This document shows positions 63,441 through 64,000 of a stretch of 64,000 bases of DNA, in pieces (position 1 is the first letter of the stretch; the number at the start of each line of letters is the position of its first letter). This stretch comes from JAOUEA01 sp963825685 (lineage in GTDB: Bacteria > Actinomycetota > UBA4738 > HRBIN12). The notes below the pieces were generated by a model, which was given only the letters and a program-made list of their open reading frames with translations, made no database searches and had not been told where the DNA came from. The DNA lies in NCBI GenBank assembly GCA_963825685.1, contig CAWGUD010000012.1:15383-79382 (forward strand), written 5' to 3'. A program made the position numbers and the translations under genes.

Positions 63441-63695
63441 ATGAGCGAGACGATCCCATTCACCGAAGCCAAGGCGCATCTCTCCGAGCTCGTCGATCGC
63501 ACGCTGCGAGAGCACGAGCGCTTCGTCGTGACCCGCAACGGAGTGCCGGCTGCTGTCCTGCTCTCCCCTGAGGATCTCGAGTCACTCGAGGAGACGGTGG
63601 ACATCCTGCAGGACGATGAGCTTCTCGAATCGATCCGTGCCTCTCGTCGGCAGGCCGCCGCCGGCGAGCGGCTGTCGCTGAAGGATCGCAGCTAG
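63441..63695 (+). CDS. Phd/YefM-type antitoxin
   Basis: 84 residues. SETIPFTEAKAHLSELVDRT and FVVTRNGVPAAVLLSPEDLESLEET are diagnostic of Phd/YefM. The N-terminal part binds DNA and the C-terminal tail blocks the toxin. The toxin follows 2 bp downstream. Confidence 0.9.
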   Translation: MSETIPFTEAKAHLSELVDRTLREHERFVVTRNGVPAAVLLSPEDLESLEETVDILQDDELLESIRASRRQAAAGERLSLKDRS

Positions 63696-63697
63696 GC

Positions 63698-63961
63698 GTG
63701 TACGAGGTCGAGATCACGCCGGAGGGGCTCCGGCACCTCGACCAACTCCCCACGAGGATCCGGAGTGCCGTGAACGAGACGATCCTCGGTTCGATCGCCG
63801 AGAATCCACAGCGCGCCGGCAAGCCGCTGAGAGGCGAGCTGGAGGGCCTGTACTCCGCCCGGCGCGGTGAGTTCCGGGTGATCTACGAGATCGACGACGA
63901 GGCTCGAGTCGTCCTCGTGCATCGGGCGCAGCATCGCCGCCGGGTGTATCGCTCCGACTGA
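63698..63961 (+). CDS. RelE/ParE-type toxin
   Basis: 87 residues from GTG 63698. YEVEITPEGLRHLDQLP, GKPLRGELEGLYSARRGEFR and VIYEIDDEARVVLVHRAQHR follow the RelE/YoeB/ParE fold, with the basic residues of ribosome-dependent mRNA cleavage. The pair with the upstream antitoxin is complete. Confidence 0.9.
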   Translation: MYEVEITPEGLRHLDQLPTRIRSAVNETILGSIAENPQRAGKPLRGELEGLYSARRGEFRVIYEIDDEARVVLVHRAQHRRRVYRSD

Positions 63962-63976
63962 GCGGCAGACCTGGGA

Positions 63977-63998
63977 CCGACACCGATAGTGGTGTCGG
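63977..63998. repeat. Palindromic element, copy C
   Basis: 8-bp perfect arms (CCGACACC/GGTGTCGG) around GATAGT. It is the reverse complement of the element at 37832-37849 over 18 bases. It lies 16 bp past the toxin gene at the very end of the window. Confidence 0.55.
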
Positions 63999-64000
63999 GC

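Overview
The window is GC-rich (about 70 percent by eye) and reads as the chromosome of a member of the Actinomycetota. Pointers are the codon bias, many GTG starts, several starts preceded only by a TANNNT box 6-8 nt upstream (leaderless transcripts), twin-arginine/lipoprotein signals, FCD-type GntR control, and the abundance of class III cyclases. I cannot name a genus. There is no rRNA, tRNA, integrase, transposase or CRISPR array that I can see.

Region 1 (1-29 kb) is a mosaic of short operons rich in nucleotide signalling. Five proteins carry class III adenylate/guanylate cyclase domains: a zinc-ribbon/cyclase/ATPase/TPR giant, a Cys-rich cyclase, two paralogues with a MerR-like start, and an alpha/beta-hydrolase fusion. 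They are interleaved with two transporter-like membrane proteins that end in cyclic-nucleotide-binding domains. Also present are a metal operon (multicopper oxidase with an inserted metal-binding motif, YHS protein, cyclase), a histidine-ammonia-lyase-like protein with an altered MIO site, a sulfatase, two CBS-domain proteins, methyltransferases and small hypothetical proteins.

Region 2 (29-37.9 kb) holds a divergent methyltransferase/Tat-exported propeller pair around two palindromes, a PQQ-type sugar dehydrogenase-like protein, an MMPL/RND exporter, a secreted cysteine-stapled propeller and a glyoxalase-fold protein.

Region 3 (38.1-57.3 kb) is the most striking part. It is a catabolic island of about 17 genes in which one 22-bp element (core CTACAATCC) recurs five times, each time in a promoter: before an amidohydrolase, before a Gfo/Idh/MocA oxidoreductase, between a GntR-family repressor gene and a proline-racemase-family gene, before a polyamine-type ABC permease, and between two long divergent operons. 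The minus operon from the last site encodes an amidohydrolase, DUF3830, DUF6092-like, nitroreductase, threonine-dehydratase-like and RidA proteins. The plus operon encodes a P5C-dehydrogenase-like ALDH, a two-subunit ThDP decarboxylase and hydantoinase/oxoprolinase A and B. The repressor probably controls all of these and itself. The substrate is unknown, but uptake of a nitrogen compound followed by cyclic amide opening, deamination, decarboxylation and aldehyde oxidation fits. A NicX/M29-like gene inside the island is bracketed by a 35-bp direct repeat.

Region 4 (57.3-64 kb) has propeller proteins, a MazF-type and a Phd/RelE-type toxin-antitoxin pair, a DHFR-fold reductase and a second, about 1.4-kb copy of the stapled propeller with its flank.

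Many otherwise well-conserved genes contain one or more single-base frameshifts, some in compensating pairs and clustered at 3-12 kb and 47-60 kb. I read most of these as sequence errors and give full-length gene extents, noting each shift.
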